Assembly: GCA_945866125.1 (NCBI GenBank)
Contig: CAMBFZ010000008.1
Span: forward strand, 70,576-134,575
DNA from: Bordetella parapertussis
Lineage (GTDB): Bacteria; Pseudomonadota; Gammaproteobacteria; Burkholderiales; Burkholderiaceae_D
Length of the DNA stretch: 64,000 nt
Direction: 5' to 3'
Shown: positions 52,992 through 60,937 of the stretch, in pieces
Numbering within the stretch: position 1 is the first letter of the stretch
Layout of the letters: each line of letters starts with the position of its first letter
The notes under the pieces: generated by a model
Database searches by the model: none
Told to the model about the DNA's origin: nothing
The model's input: the letters and a program-made list of their open reading frames with translations, nothing else
Translations under genes and position numbers: made by a program

Positions 52992-53052
52992 TTACTTTAA
53001 CGCGTAAGTATAGCACTCGGCTTGATCGGTCAGCAGCGAAAAAAGGCACTGC

Positions 53053-54027
53053 TCACAATAGCGTTGCAGCCACCCAGGCGTAGGCCGGAATACCTATTAC
53101 TAAGTTAAACGGAAATGTCAGCGCCAAGGACATCCCGATATACAACGAGGGGTTTGCTTCGGGAATAGAAAAACGGATCGCTGCGGGGACAGCAATATAC
53201 GAAGCGCTTGCAGCGAGCACCATCAAAAGCGTTGCATCACCTTGATTCAACCCGCACATCTTGGCCAGAATAAAAGCCAGCGACGCGTGGATCAGCGGAC
53301 TGAGTAATGCGTACAGCAAAATAAGCGGCGACATCCCTTTGAGACCCGCGGCATGGCGTGCTGCCAACAAACCCATATCCAATAAAAAAAATGCCAGCAT
53401 TCCTTTGAATAAATCGATTGAAAAGACTTGCATACTCGATTTTCCAGCCTCGCCCGTTAGCATGCCGATAGCCAGCGCACCGAGCAAAAGTAATTGCGCC
53501 CCGTCAGTTACGGACTCATGCAATAGCTTTCCGACTGACGCCGGCGGCTTGACGGCACGCTTTCCGGCTTCCAAATCAAGCGACTGCCTCGTACGATTTG
53601 CCAGCAACACCGCTAGGATGATTGCTGGTGACTCCATCAAGGCCATCGCTGCGGTCATATGCCCTCCAAATCCGATGGAGCGGATCTCTAGAAAATGCGT
53701 AGCCTTAATGAAGGTCACCGCGCTCACCGAGCCATAGGTTGCTGCAATCGCGGCTGCGTCAAACCCATTTACTACGCTACGGAGCAACCAATAAGAAAGC
53801 AATGGAATAACGACGGCCAAAAATACGGCGCAGCTCAAACTCGTTGCCACATCGCCCGTCAAACCTGATTTTGCCAACGCGAAGCCGCCCTTAAGCCCGA
53901 GGGCCATAAGCAAATATAAAGAGAGAAAACGTGATATCTGGGGTGGTATCTCGAGATTGGATTTCAAAGCACCTGCGATGAGTCCAATGAGGAAAAACAA
54001 GATGGCTGGGTCGAGTAAAGTTTGCAT
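53053..54027 (-). CDS. SbtA-type sodium-dependent bicarbonate permease
   Basis: A 324-residue protein with about 10 hydrophobic helices. The pattern LLDPAILFFLIGLIAGALKSNLEIP, LALGLKGGFALA and MTAAMALMESPAII is typical of the SbtA (DUF897) bicarbonate transport family, first known from cyanobacteria. A hydrophilic segment near the middle (about 165-195) separates the two halves. It imports bicarbonate with sodium. It is divergent from a LysR regulator over 90 bases, a regulator-target arrangement. No carboxysome or RubisCO genes lie in the window, so the role is probably to supply bicarbonate to carboxylases. Confidence 0.88.
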   Translation of the reverse strand: MQTLLDPAILFFLIGLIAGALKSNLEIPPQISRFLSLYLLMALGLKGGFALAKSGLTGDVATSLSCAVFLAVVIPLLSYWLLRSVVNGFDAAAIAATYGSVSAVTFIKATHFLEIRSIGFGGHMTAAMALMESPAIILAVLLANRTRQSLDLEAGKRAVKPPASVGKLLHESVTDGAQLLLLGALAIGMLTGEAGKSSMQVFSIDLFKGMLAFFLLDMGLLAARHAAGLKGMSPLILLYALLSPLIHASLAFILAKMCGLNQGDATLLMVLAASASYIAVPAAIRFSIPEANPSLYIGMSLALTFPFNLVIGIPAYAWVAATLL

Positions 54028-54117
54028 GGTCTTAGGTATTTAATTTTCGACCATCCTATCGAATCAAATTAATAAAGTAAAATCAATAGTTACTCGAATA
54101 ACCATCGATAAAATACT
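54028..54117. promoter_or_regulatory. Divergent promoter region, bicarbonate permease / LysR
   Basis: A 90-base A+T-rich gap between divergent starts. LysR regulators normally bind T-N11-A dyads in such gaps, and several A+T-rich half-sites are visible (AATCAAATTAATAAAG, TAGTTACTCG), but I cannot fix one site. Confidence 0.45.
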
Positions 54118-55032
54118 ATGCGTATCAGCTTCCGCCAACTCAGCGTTTTTCTTACTTTGGTTGAGCTAAAAAGCATCAGTGCGACTGCTAGAGCCCGCCA
54201 TGTAAGTCAGCCTACGATATCGATGCAAATGAAAGAATTGACCGAGACCATCGGCCTGCCGCTATATGAGCAAATCGGCAAGCAGCTCTATCTGACTGCC
54301 GCGGGCGAGGCGCTGGCCGAGACTGCCAGAACAATGTCGGATGACTGGGTAAGACTGCAGCAAAAAATAGACGAGATGAAGGGTTACAAAAAAGGTCGTT
54401 TGCGCATTGCTATTACAAGTACTGCAAAATATTTTGTGCCACGTCTTTTGGGTAGTTTTTGTAAGGCCTATCCAGACATTGAATTGTCGCTTGAAGTCCT
54501 AAACCGCAATGGCGTTGTACAGCGCCTGCGTGAGAATGCTGACGATCTTTACATCATGTCACGGCCACCCAAAGATATCGCGCTGAAACAATATGCGTTT
54601 CTTGATAATCCCTTGGTCCTGATTGCACCTCTTTCACATAGGTTGGCAAACAAGCGCAGCCAGTCACTGAAAGCTGTCGAACACGATGCCTTTATTTTGC
54701 GGGAACACGGATCGGGCACGCGTCTGGCCTGCGATGACCATTTCAAGGAACATGTTTTTAGTCCCCATATACGCATGGAAGTCGGCAGCAGTGAGACCAT
54801 CAAGCAAGCAGTGGCGAGCGGACTCGGTGTAGGCATCGTGTCGCGTCACGCGCTAGCATCAGTGCCAGAAAAAGAGGGGCTGACCATACTACGTATCAAA
54901 AACTTTCCGATACATGCAAACTGGTGGGTGCTTTATCCGGAAGGTAAGCGATTGTCCCCAATCGCTACCGAGTTTATGGCGCATCTTGATACGGCAGTGC
55001 GTGACTTACGCGTGCCAATTGGCGCTATGTAG
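54118..55032 (+). CDS. LysR-type transcriptional regulator (CbbR/CmpR-like)
   Basis: A 304-residue LysR regulator. The winged-helix HTH is in residues 1-60 (FRQLSVFLTLVELKSISATARARHVSQPTISMQMKELTE), followed by the two-lobed effector domain (KGRLRIAITSTAKYFVPRLLGSFCKAYPDIELSLEV and ASGLGVGIVSRHAL). The overall form resembles the CbbR/CmpR/RbcR branch that controls carbon acquisition. It is divergent from the SbtA-type permease and is probably its regulator. A short dyad (55041-55060) follows. Confidence 0.92.
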   Translation: MRISFRQLSVFLTLVELKSISATARARHVSQPTISMQMKELTETIGLPLYEQIGKQLYLTAAGEALAETARTMSDDWVRLQQKIDEMKGYKKGRLRIAITSTAKYFVPRLLGSFCKAYPDIELSLEVLNRNGVVQRLRENADDLYIMSRPPKDIALKQYAFLDNPLVLIAPLSHRLANKRSQSLKAVEHDAFILREHGSGTRLACDDHFKEHVFSPHIRMEVGSSETIKQAVASGLGVGIVSRHALASVPEKEGLTILRIKNFPIHANWWVLYPEGKRLSPIATEFMAHLDTAVRDLRVPIGAM

Positions 55033-55040
55033 ACATCAAC

Positions 55041-55060
55041 AAAGCGGAGGTAGCGCTTTT
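55041..55060. terminator. Short bidirectional dyad between LysR and RIO genes
   Basis: AAAGCG, a seven-base loop and CGCTTTT form a 6-bp stem with T residues on the right and A residues on the left, between two convergent stops 37 bases apart. Confidence 0.4.
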
Positions 55061-55069
55061 GAATAAACC

Positions 55070-55918
55070 TTATCCGATTTGCTGTAGCCGCAATTGCCGT
55101 TCGCGCTCTTCCTGTTCGGCCAAGGCAATCTCCCGCATCACCGCGCCCACATCGGCGGGACGGGTATCCAACTTAATCTGCCCGCTCAGTTTGCTATCGG
55201 GACGCAAGAGTCCGGCGACATACAAGCGCCAGATTTCTTTGCCGTATTCGGTCCCGGCAAGCGCGGGCACGAAGCGGCTGAAGTAGGTGGCCAAATTGGC
55301 GACATCGCGCTCGAGCATCGCGCCGGCTTCGGTATTACCGGCAGCATCGATAGCCTGGGGCAAATCAATAATGACTGGCCCGTCGGCATCGACCAAAATA
55401 TTGTATTCGGAGAGATCGCCGTGCACGACACCGGCACACAGCATCAAGACCACCTGCTGCAAGAGCTGCGCATGATAGTCGAGCGCACGTTCAGGCGTGA
55501 GCTCGATATCGTTGAGTCTTGGTGCGGCATGACCCTCCGCGTCGCTGATCAACTCCATCAGCAAGACACCTTCGAAACAGCTATAGGGCGTAGGTACCCG
55601 CACGCCAGCCGCAGCCAGCCGGTAGAGCGCATCGACTTCGGCGTTTTGCCAGACTTCTTCCTGCATCTTGCGGCCGTAGCGTGTGCCTTTTTCCATCGCA
55701 CGCGCCTGCCGGCTGTTTTTGACTTTGCGCCCTTCCTGATACGACGCGGCTTGCCGAAAACTACGCTGACTCGCCTCCTTGTACACTTTGGCACAGCGTG
55801 TCTCGTCCCCACAGCGGACAACATAAACAGTGGCTTCTTTACCGCTCATGAGCTGTCGCACGACCGAGTCGATCAAGCCTTCTTCGACCAGTGGCAAAAT
55901 TCTTTTAGGGATTTTCAT
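55070..55918 (-). CDS. RIO1-family protein kinase
   Basis: A 282-residue atypical protein kinase. MSGKEATVYVVRCGDETRCAKVY provides the nucleotide-binding and Lys region, HGDLSEYNILVDADG the catalytic loop (Asp and Asn), and VIIDLPQAID the metal-binding Asp. The middle (VWQNAEVDALYRLAAAGVRVPTPY) is typical of RIO. The segment RMQEEVWQ is Lys/Arg-rich and may face ribosomal RNA, as in eukaryotic and archaeal RIO proteins. In bacteria its target is unknown. The next gene is divergent at 55992. Confidence 0.9.
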   Translation of the reverse strand: MKIPKRILPLVEEGLIDSVVRQLMSGKEATVYVVRCGDETRCAKVYKEASQRSFRQAASYQEGRKVKNSRQARAMEKGTRYGRKMQEEVWQNAEVDALYRLAAAGVRVPTPYSCFEGVLLMELISDAEGHAAPRLNDIELTPERALDYHAQLLQQVVLMLCAGVVHGDLSEYNILVDADGPVIIDLPQAIDAAGNTEAGAMLERDVANLATYFSRFVPALAGTEYGKEIWRLYVAGLLRPDSKLSGQIKLDTRPADVGAVMREIALAEQEERERQLRLQQIG

Positions 55919-55991
55919 TGAGCGTCGATAGTATCATTGGCTTAATTAGGGTTCGCTGCCCCTGCGAACCGGCAAAACAGGATCCCATGAC

Positions 55992-56237
55992 ATGACCTAC
56001 GAAGAGTATCTGGATGAAGTCACTACGCTGCTGACTGAACGTTATGACTTGAGTGATGAAGAGGCGATCAAGATTGTGATGCGGGCGCAGGCGGCAGAAT
56101 TTTTTTCGCTGCATGACGACGATCCGGCCATGCGCACACAAGAACGCGCTGAGCAAGATGCGGCCACAGTGTTTGGACAAAAAAACAAATCCCGTGCCCA
56201 CACCCCGCCCAAACGCAGCAGCCCAAAACCTAAATAA
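55992..56237 (+). CDS. Small hypothetical protein
   Basis: An 81-residue soluble protein starting MTYEEYLDEVTTLLTERYDLSDEEAIKIVMRAQAAEFF, a helical, acidic part, with a basic, Pro/Lys-rich tail (KNKSRAHTPPKRSSPKPK). It lies just upstream of the RIO kinase gene in the divergent direction. A helical domain of about 50 residues plus a flexible tail is the only visible architecture. No family is recognised. Confidence 0.65.
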   Translation: MTYEEYLDEVTTLLTERYDLSDEEAIKIVMRAQAAEFFSLHDDDPAMRTQERAEQDAATVFGQKNKSRAHTPPKRSSPKPK

Positions 56238-56294
56238 AACAGCCCGAAGCAGGGGCGAACACCCGCATCAGGCCGATTGAAGCGGGCGTGCCAA

Positions 56295-56405
56295 TTACTG
56301 ACGCTTCAACGCTTCTTTTTTGACTTTCTTGGCTTCTTTTTTCTCTTTCGGTGTTTTGGCTGGCTCTTTCTTTACTGCTTTTTTGCTGTCCTGACTTTTG
56401 CTCAT
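56295..56405 (-). CDS. Small Lys-rich basic protein (36 residues)
   Basis: The ATG at 56405 begins MSKSQDSKKAVKKEPAKTPK and continues in a Lys/Glu/Ala-rich sequence ending EALKRQ, 36 residues in all. A GGAGA ribosome site stands eight bases before the start. The composition is close to bacterial histone-like or ribosome-associated basic peptides, and the protein is probably predominantly helical or disordered. A longer frame on the same strand overlaps it in another register, but has no ribosome site. It is convergent with the 81-residue gene. Confidence 0.65.
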   Translation of the reverse strand: MSKSQDSKKAVKKEPAKTPKEKKEAKKVKKEALKRQ

Positions 56406-56585
56406 GATGCCATCTCCATTCTTTCAATAAACCTTGCTCAAGGTGAGTGAGGCAATTCCTTGCCTGTTCTCAAAACAATTTACCCGCTGTCTATTATGCT
56501 CGCTTCCTGAGTGGCCAACACCCTGCCTGTTGGATTGCTTTGCAGCTTACCTGCTCGCCCTGTTCCGAAATTACAAAAGGAAACC

Positions 56586-57707
56586 ATGCCCCAATTTATC
56601 GTATTTGGCGGTTCGCTGGTCGTGGTGACCTCTGTGCTGCGTGCCATCCGCAGCTTTTCTGATGCCAAGGTCATTGTGTTGGGCGACCATCAGACTCAGT
56701 CACTGCGGTGGTCAGGTTTGTGCGAACGGTATCTCGATATGCATCTCGATGGGCGCGACGATGCAATGGCGCAAAGCCTGCTGCAGGATATCGTGAACGA
56801 GTGGCCGGATATTTTGCTCATTCCCTGCGATTGCGACGCAGTGCGCATGACCAACCGCCTCAGCCTGGGCCACGCGCTCAAGACGATTCCGATTCCTGAC
56901 ACCGCCACACTCGATATGTTTGATGACAAATGGCGCTTCTACGAATTTTGTACGCAACATGCCTTACCGGTACCGACCACGCTCTACATAGGCGATAAGC
57001 AGGCGCTTGATTTCGAGACAGTGGTCCGTACCATCGGTGCGCCTTTTCTGATCAAGCCATCTAATCAGGCCGGTTCGATGGGCATACAACTGATCAGCAA
57101 CGCGCGCGACTATGATCAGCTTGTCCGTCACAATAAAAAATATGTTTTTTCGCGGCTAATTGCGCAACGCTATATCGATGGTGTCGACATTGACGTGAGC
57201 TTGTATGCAATCAATGGTCGCCTGTCGAGCTTGGCGATCCAGCAGAGCGAGGGCGACATCATCACTTTCCTAACTAATCCAGAATTGGCCAGCATTGCCC
57301 ATCGTATCTGCCAGGCCGCTGCTTATCATGGCGTGATGCATATCGATGCACGCATCGACCAACATACGGGTAAGCTTTATCTGATCGAATCTAATCCGCG
57401 TTTTTGGGCCTCGTTAACCGCAGCAATCTGGTGCGGCCTCAATTTTGTGGCCGAAGTCGTCACGCCTTGTGTGCAGGCCGAACAGCCAAGACAACTGAGC
57501 AAGGGGAGCGCGTCGGTGCGCTCGCCTTATATCCGGCCTTCACTGTGGCTGGCACTTTTATTTGATCAGTCGTGCCGGGGTCGCCTGCTGCGCGCGATGA
57601 CGTTTGACTTGCAAGCGCTCGATTGTTTTGTCCGCTCCGTGCCGGCGATGCTGATTCGCTTTGTTGATACGCGGGCACGGCTCCTTTTGCGGTATCGAAA
57701 AAATTAA
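56586..57707 (+). CDS. ATP-grasp domain protein
   Basis: A 373-residue protein starting MPQFIVFGGSLVVVTSVLRA after a strong AAAGGAAACC ribosome site. The N-terminal part resembles the pre-ATP-grasp fold; GAPFLIKPSNQAGSMGIQLI and the C-terminal LYLIESNPRFWASLTAA are ATP-grasp lysine/metal-binding motifs (the ESNPRFW matches carbamoyl-phosphate-synthase-like ligases). The last 70 residues are hydrophobic and basic. It probably ligates a carboxylate to an amine, but substrates are unknown. It is convergent with the split GGDEF-EAL gene, 32 bases away. Confidence 0.85.
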   Translation: MPQFIVFGGSLVVVTSVLRAIRSFSDAKVIVLGDHQTQSLRWSGLCERYLDMHLDGRDDAMAQSLLQDIVNEWPDILLIPCDCDAVRMTNRLSLGHALKTIPIPDTATLDMFDDKWRFYEFCTQHALPVPTTLYIGDKQALDFETVVRTIGAPFLIKPSNQAGSMGIQLISNARDYDQLVRHNKKYVFSRLIAQRYIDGVDIDVSLYAINGRLSSLAIQQSEGDIITFLTNPELASIAHRICQAAAYHGVMHIDARIDQHTGKLYLIESNPRFWASLTAAIWCGLNFVAEVVTPCVQAEQPRQLSKGSASVRSPYIRPSLWLALLFDQSCRGRLLRAMTFDLQALDCFVRSVPAMLIRFVDTRARLLLRYRKN

Positions 57708-57739
57708 CGGCATCGGCGTAAGGTTTCCTTGTAAAAAAC

Positions 57740-58564
57740 TCAGCGTGCGAGCCTGGTAACAGTACGCTGCACCACGGGAAAAGCAGGCTCGAAGAATTTT
57801 TTTCTACGAAGCAGGCGAGAAAATTGGTCGGCCGACACCGGTGGCGATACCAGATAGCCCTGGATTTCATCGCAGCGCATATGCTGCAATTCGCGTAACT
57901 GCGCGAGCGTCTCTACGCCCTCGGCGACCACTCGAAAGCCCATGGTTTTACCAATCTGCACCATTGCCTCACACAGCGTACGGCCCTGCTCTTGCACGCC
58001 AATCGCTTGCACGAATGATTGGTCTATTTTAATCACATCAATATCGAGCTTTTGTAGTTGCGACAAGGAAGAATAACCAGTACCAAAATCATCAATGTGC
58101 AGCTCGATGCCCATCTTGCGCAGCAAACGTAACTCTTCTTTAACCACCGGTTCGTCTGCCACCATCATGGATTCTGTCAGCTCAATGGCAAGCAAATTTG
58201 CCGCGATCCCATAAGTTTGCATACTGGCCGCCATCTGAAGACGTAATTGATTACTTCTTAACTGACGACCGGAGACATTGATAGAAAGCGGAATCACAGG
58301 ATGCCCCTGCAAACGCCACTGCGCGAGTTGCCAACAACTTTTTTCGACCACCCAATCACCAATGTCAACGATGAGATTGCTTTCTTCTGCGAGTGGGATA
58401 AATTCAATCGGTGAGATCAGGCCACGCTGCGGATGCTGCCAGCACAATAACACCTCCATACAAATAAGCTCCCCGCTGGCTGCACAAGCTCTGGGCTGAA
58501 AATTAAGAAACAGCTCATCGCGCTTGACTGCCAGTTTCAAATCCTGTTCAAGCTGCTGCTTGGC
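57740..58564 (-). pseudogene. EAL-domain half cut off from the GGDEF gene by an in-frame TAG
   Basis: This stretch is in the same frame as the gene ending at 58565 and carries the whole EAL domain. It reads EVL (654-656 of the combined frame) in the position of EAL, with ELTES, DDFGTGYSSL, KIDQSFV, AEGVET and QGYLVSPP all kept. No ATG opens the half; the first possible start is a TTG at 58540 with an ill-spaced AGGA. The segment was therefore almost certainly once translated as part of one protein. If the amber codon is read through or suppressed, the full protein would have 891 residues. The conserved motifs argue for a recent event or some continued use. Confidence 0.8.
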
Positions 58565-60415
58565 CTAAATCTGACTCACCATCCCCGATGAATACGCCTT
58601 TAGCTGCGCTTTACCAGCTGCCTTGGCGGCGTACATCGCAACATCGGCGGCTTGCATCAAACTCTGTGCATCGGTGGCATCGCGAGGAAAAATGGCTACC
58701 CCCACAGAGGCATTAACCTGAAAGCCGCGGCTGACCGCGCTGCAGTCAACATCAGCCAGGCTGGCAAATATTTTCTCGGCAATCGCCGTGATATCGTCAC
58801 AGGCATCGAATTTGCTCAGAAGGGTAAACTCGTCGCCCCCCAAACGCACCACCTGATCGTCACGTCGCATCGCGTTTTGGAGCGCTGTGGCCACAGCGGA
58901 TAAAAATTGATCGCCGGCCTGATGTCCTTGAGTGTCGTTAATTTTTTTAAAGTCATCAAGGTCGATGAAGAACAACGCAAGCTGTTGATCAGACCGGCTT
59001 GCAGCCTCAAGCTCACCGGGTAAAAACTGATTGAGCCAATGGCGGTTTGGCAGCATCGTCAAGGCATCCATGAGCGCCATGGCTTTGAGTTGGGCTTCTT
59101 TTTCTTTGATATCCGAAATGTTCCTGACGGTGACGGCGATACCGGTAGAGGAGCGAACGGCTCTAAAATTAAACCAACCTTTTTCTGCCAGGGTATCTCC
59201 ATGCAGCTCGAGTTCATCTTCGATGAGTTCAACATGCATGCTACGCCGCAGTAATGCAATGATCTGCCCGGCATCGTCATCAAAAAAAATATCCGTTATT
59301 TGCTTGCCGAGTAGCGCAGAACGATCGCGCCCAACAATTTTTGCTGCGTGTTCATTGCAGTCTTCGAGCCGAAATCGGACGATATTTCCGCTTTTGTCGA
59401 GCTCGGGGTTGAGAATATAAAACGCTTCACGCGCGCCATCAATGGCGAGCCGGAAGGTGCTGCGTATATCGTCCATTTCCTGCGTCTGTGTGTTGCGCCT
59501 TAACTGCCACTGGACGCCGGCAGCGGCACTCAATAGTAATAAAACAGTCGCGACCAGGCCTACCATCAGATGCGATTTTTCGAGGTCTAGCTCACGCGAC
59601 ATCATCTTTTCCTGTCGCAGAACAGCGACCGAGACGAGTGGGTAGCGTGCAAGTTTTTTCCATCCGACGAAGCGTGTTTCATTATCGTAAAATTGCGCGC
59701 TTTGCTCTTGCCGGGCGCCGGATTGCGATTCGAATTGCGGCTTGTTGCGGTATTGCTTGACAGAGGCACGGTCCAGTGCCGTCGCGCTATACGATCCGGC
59801 CGATTGATCCAGTAACCACATTGAGGTAGTGCCAACAAAGCCCGATTCTTTGTCCGATTCACTGAGATGAAAATAAGTGGGCGGCACAACAAAAACGATC
59901 AAACCATCCCAATCCCCAGTGGGGCTGTTGACCCGCCGCGCCAACCAAATTACCTCAGCACCCGACCCCGGTTTGGAGTCGGCTAAAGGCGGATGGATAC
60001 GCAAATCCCGTCCGTCATGAAGTCGATGGAATCGAAAGAACTGTTGATCGCGCACGCTCTGCCCGACTTCGCTCGGGCGGCAACTTTGGCGAATGGTGCC
60101 AGTCGCATCGGCATAAAAAAAATAGCCCGCGTCGGATTGCGCATTGCATTGCCTGTTAAGCAGATCGACGTCAGTATCGGTTTGCTGTGCAGCCGCCAGC
60201 ACAACGGACAACTGATCAATTTGGGCGATTAGTTTTTGTACCTGATCGGCATGGGCCGCGGATTTATTCCGTACTTCAGCCTCCACGCGGGCTTGCCAGA
60301 CTTCCCGGTCACGCACAATTTCGAGTGTAATGCCTGCCCAAACGGCCATGAGCAGCAGAGCACACAAAGCAGCCCAAAGGAAAATTATTTTGCGGCGATC
60401 TGCCGAAATGGACAT
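58565..60415 (-). CDS. Membrane sensor-GGDEF protein, truncated at an amber codon
   Basis: A 616-residue protein with the layout of the paralogue at 15699-18392: membrane helix near the N-terminus (IIFLWAALCALLLMAVWAG), a periplasmic Cache-like sensor region (about 40-285), a second helix (LMVGLVATVLLLLSAAAGV), a PAS-like domain (about 320-440), and a GGDEF domain. GGDEF (526-530) is intact, with the RRDD inhibitory site five residues before it. It ends at TAG 58567-58565, just where the linker to the EAL domain begins. As it stands it should be a diguanylate cyclase without its phosphodiesterase part. The start is ATG 60415. Confidence 0.9.
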   Translation of the reverse strand: MSISADRRKIIFLWAALCALLLMAVWAGITLEIVRDREVWQARVEAEVRNKSAAHADQVQKLIAQIDQLSVVLAAAQQTDTDVDLLNRQCNAQSDAGYFFYADATGTIRQSCRPSEVGQSVRDQQFFRFHRLHDGRDLRIHPPLADSKPGSGAEVIWLARRVNSPTGDWDGLIVFVVPPTYFHLSESDKESGFVGTTSMWLLDQSAGSYSATALDRASVKQYRNKPQFESQSGARQEQSAQFYDNETRFVGWKKLARYPLVSVAVLRQEKMMSRELDLEKSHLMVGLVATVLLLLSAAAGVQWQLRRNTQTQEMDDIRSTFRLAIDGAREAFYILNPELDKSGNIVRFRLEDCNEHAAKIVGRDRSALLGKQITDIFFDDDAGQIIALLRRSMHVELIEDELELHGDTLAEKGWFNFRAVRSSTGIAVTVRNISDIKEKEAQLKAMALMDALTMLPNRHWLNQFLPGELEAASRSDQQLALFFIDLDDFKKINDTQGHQAGDQFLSAVATALQNAMRRDDQVVRLGGDEFTLLSKFDACDDITAIAEKIFASLADVDCSAVSRGFQVNASVGVAIFPRDATDAQSLMQAADVAMYAAKAAGKAQLKAYSSGMVSQI

Positions 60416-60420
60416 ATGAA

Positions 60421-60464
60421 TTAGTTACATTTTTTATTTATAGCTCAAAATAACATGTAACTAA
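60421..60464. promoter_or_regulatory. Perfect 10-bp dyad abutting the GGDEF gene start
   Basis: TTAGTTACAT (60421-60430) and ATGTAACTAA (60455-60464) are exact inverse complements separated by 24 A+T-rich bases. The proximal arm ends five bases from the ATG at 60415, and no Shine-Dalgarno sequence is present between them. It could be an operator or an mRNA hairpin controlling translation. The rest of 60465-60619 is A+T-rich with another ATAACTAG at about 60542. Confidence 0.55.
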
Positions 60465-60619
60465 TAATTACAAAATACATTGCATTAATTTTTAATCGTA
60501 TTTTCAGAATTAAATTCTATTTCATTTCGAAATAAATAACATAACTAGATGTTCTGCTCCAATAAACCCGAAGAACGCGTTGCGCAGTCAGCGACAGGAC
60601 GCAGACAAAGATGTCTTGG

Positions 60620-60919
60620 CTAGAGAAATCGTACCCGTCCAATCAGCGCTTCAAGCGTCACAACAGGCGCCGCCACAGGGTGACTGGCGACGACACCGCG
60701 ACCAGCGACGGGCGCGAGACTATCCAGCTTAAAACGGCCAGCATCAGGCTGATCACGAATGAAGCAGGATTCATCAAAATACAGCGCATCGCCATTGTCA
60801 TCTATTTCATCAGCGTCGATGCTGTCAAAACCGATCAGACGCGCGATCCCTTTGACGCCATCATCAATCTCAATGGCACTGATTTTTTTCTCCTTCGGGT
60901 CGATTAAAAAAACCTGCAT
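60620..60919 (-). CDS. Small hypothetical protein (DUF3846-like start)
   Basis: A 99-residue protein starting MQVFLIDPKEKKISAIEIDD, with an AAGGAG ribosome site directly upstream. The N-terminal pattern resembles DUF3846-type proteins, but the similarity is weak. The middle (DADEIDDNGDALYFDE) is acidic. It is 18 bases downstream of the renalase-like gene and probably shares its transcript. Function unknown. Confidence 0.7.
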   Translation of the reverse strand: MQVFLIDPKEKKISAIEIDDGVKGIARLIGFDSIDADEIDDNGDALYFDESCFIRDQPDAGRFKLDSLAPVAGRGVVASHPVAAPVVTLEALIGRVRFL

Positions 60920-60937
60920 GGGCTACTCCTTAGTTGA

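Noticed and set aside
56230..56427. 65-codon minus-strand frame overlapping the Lys-rich small gene
   Set aside because: No ribosome site, and it runs over the end of the convergent 81-residue gene; the 36-residue frame in another register has a clear Shine-Dalgarno and a more natural composition.
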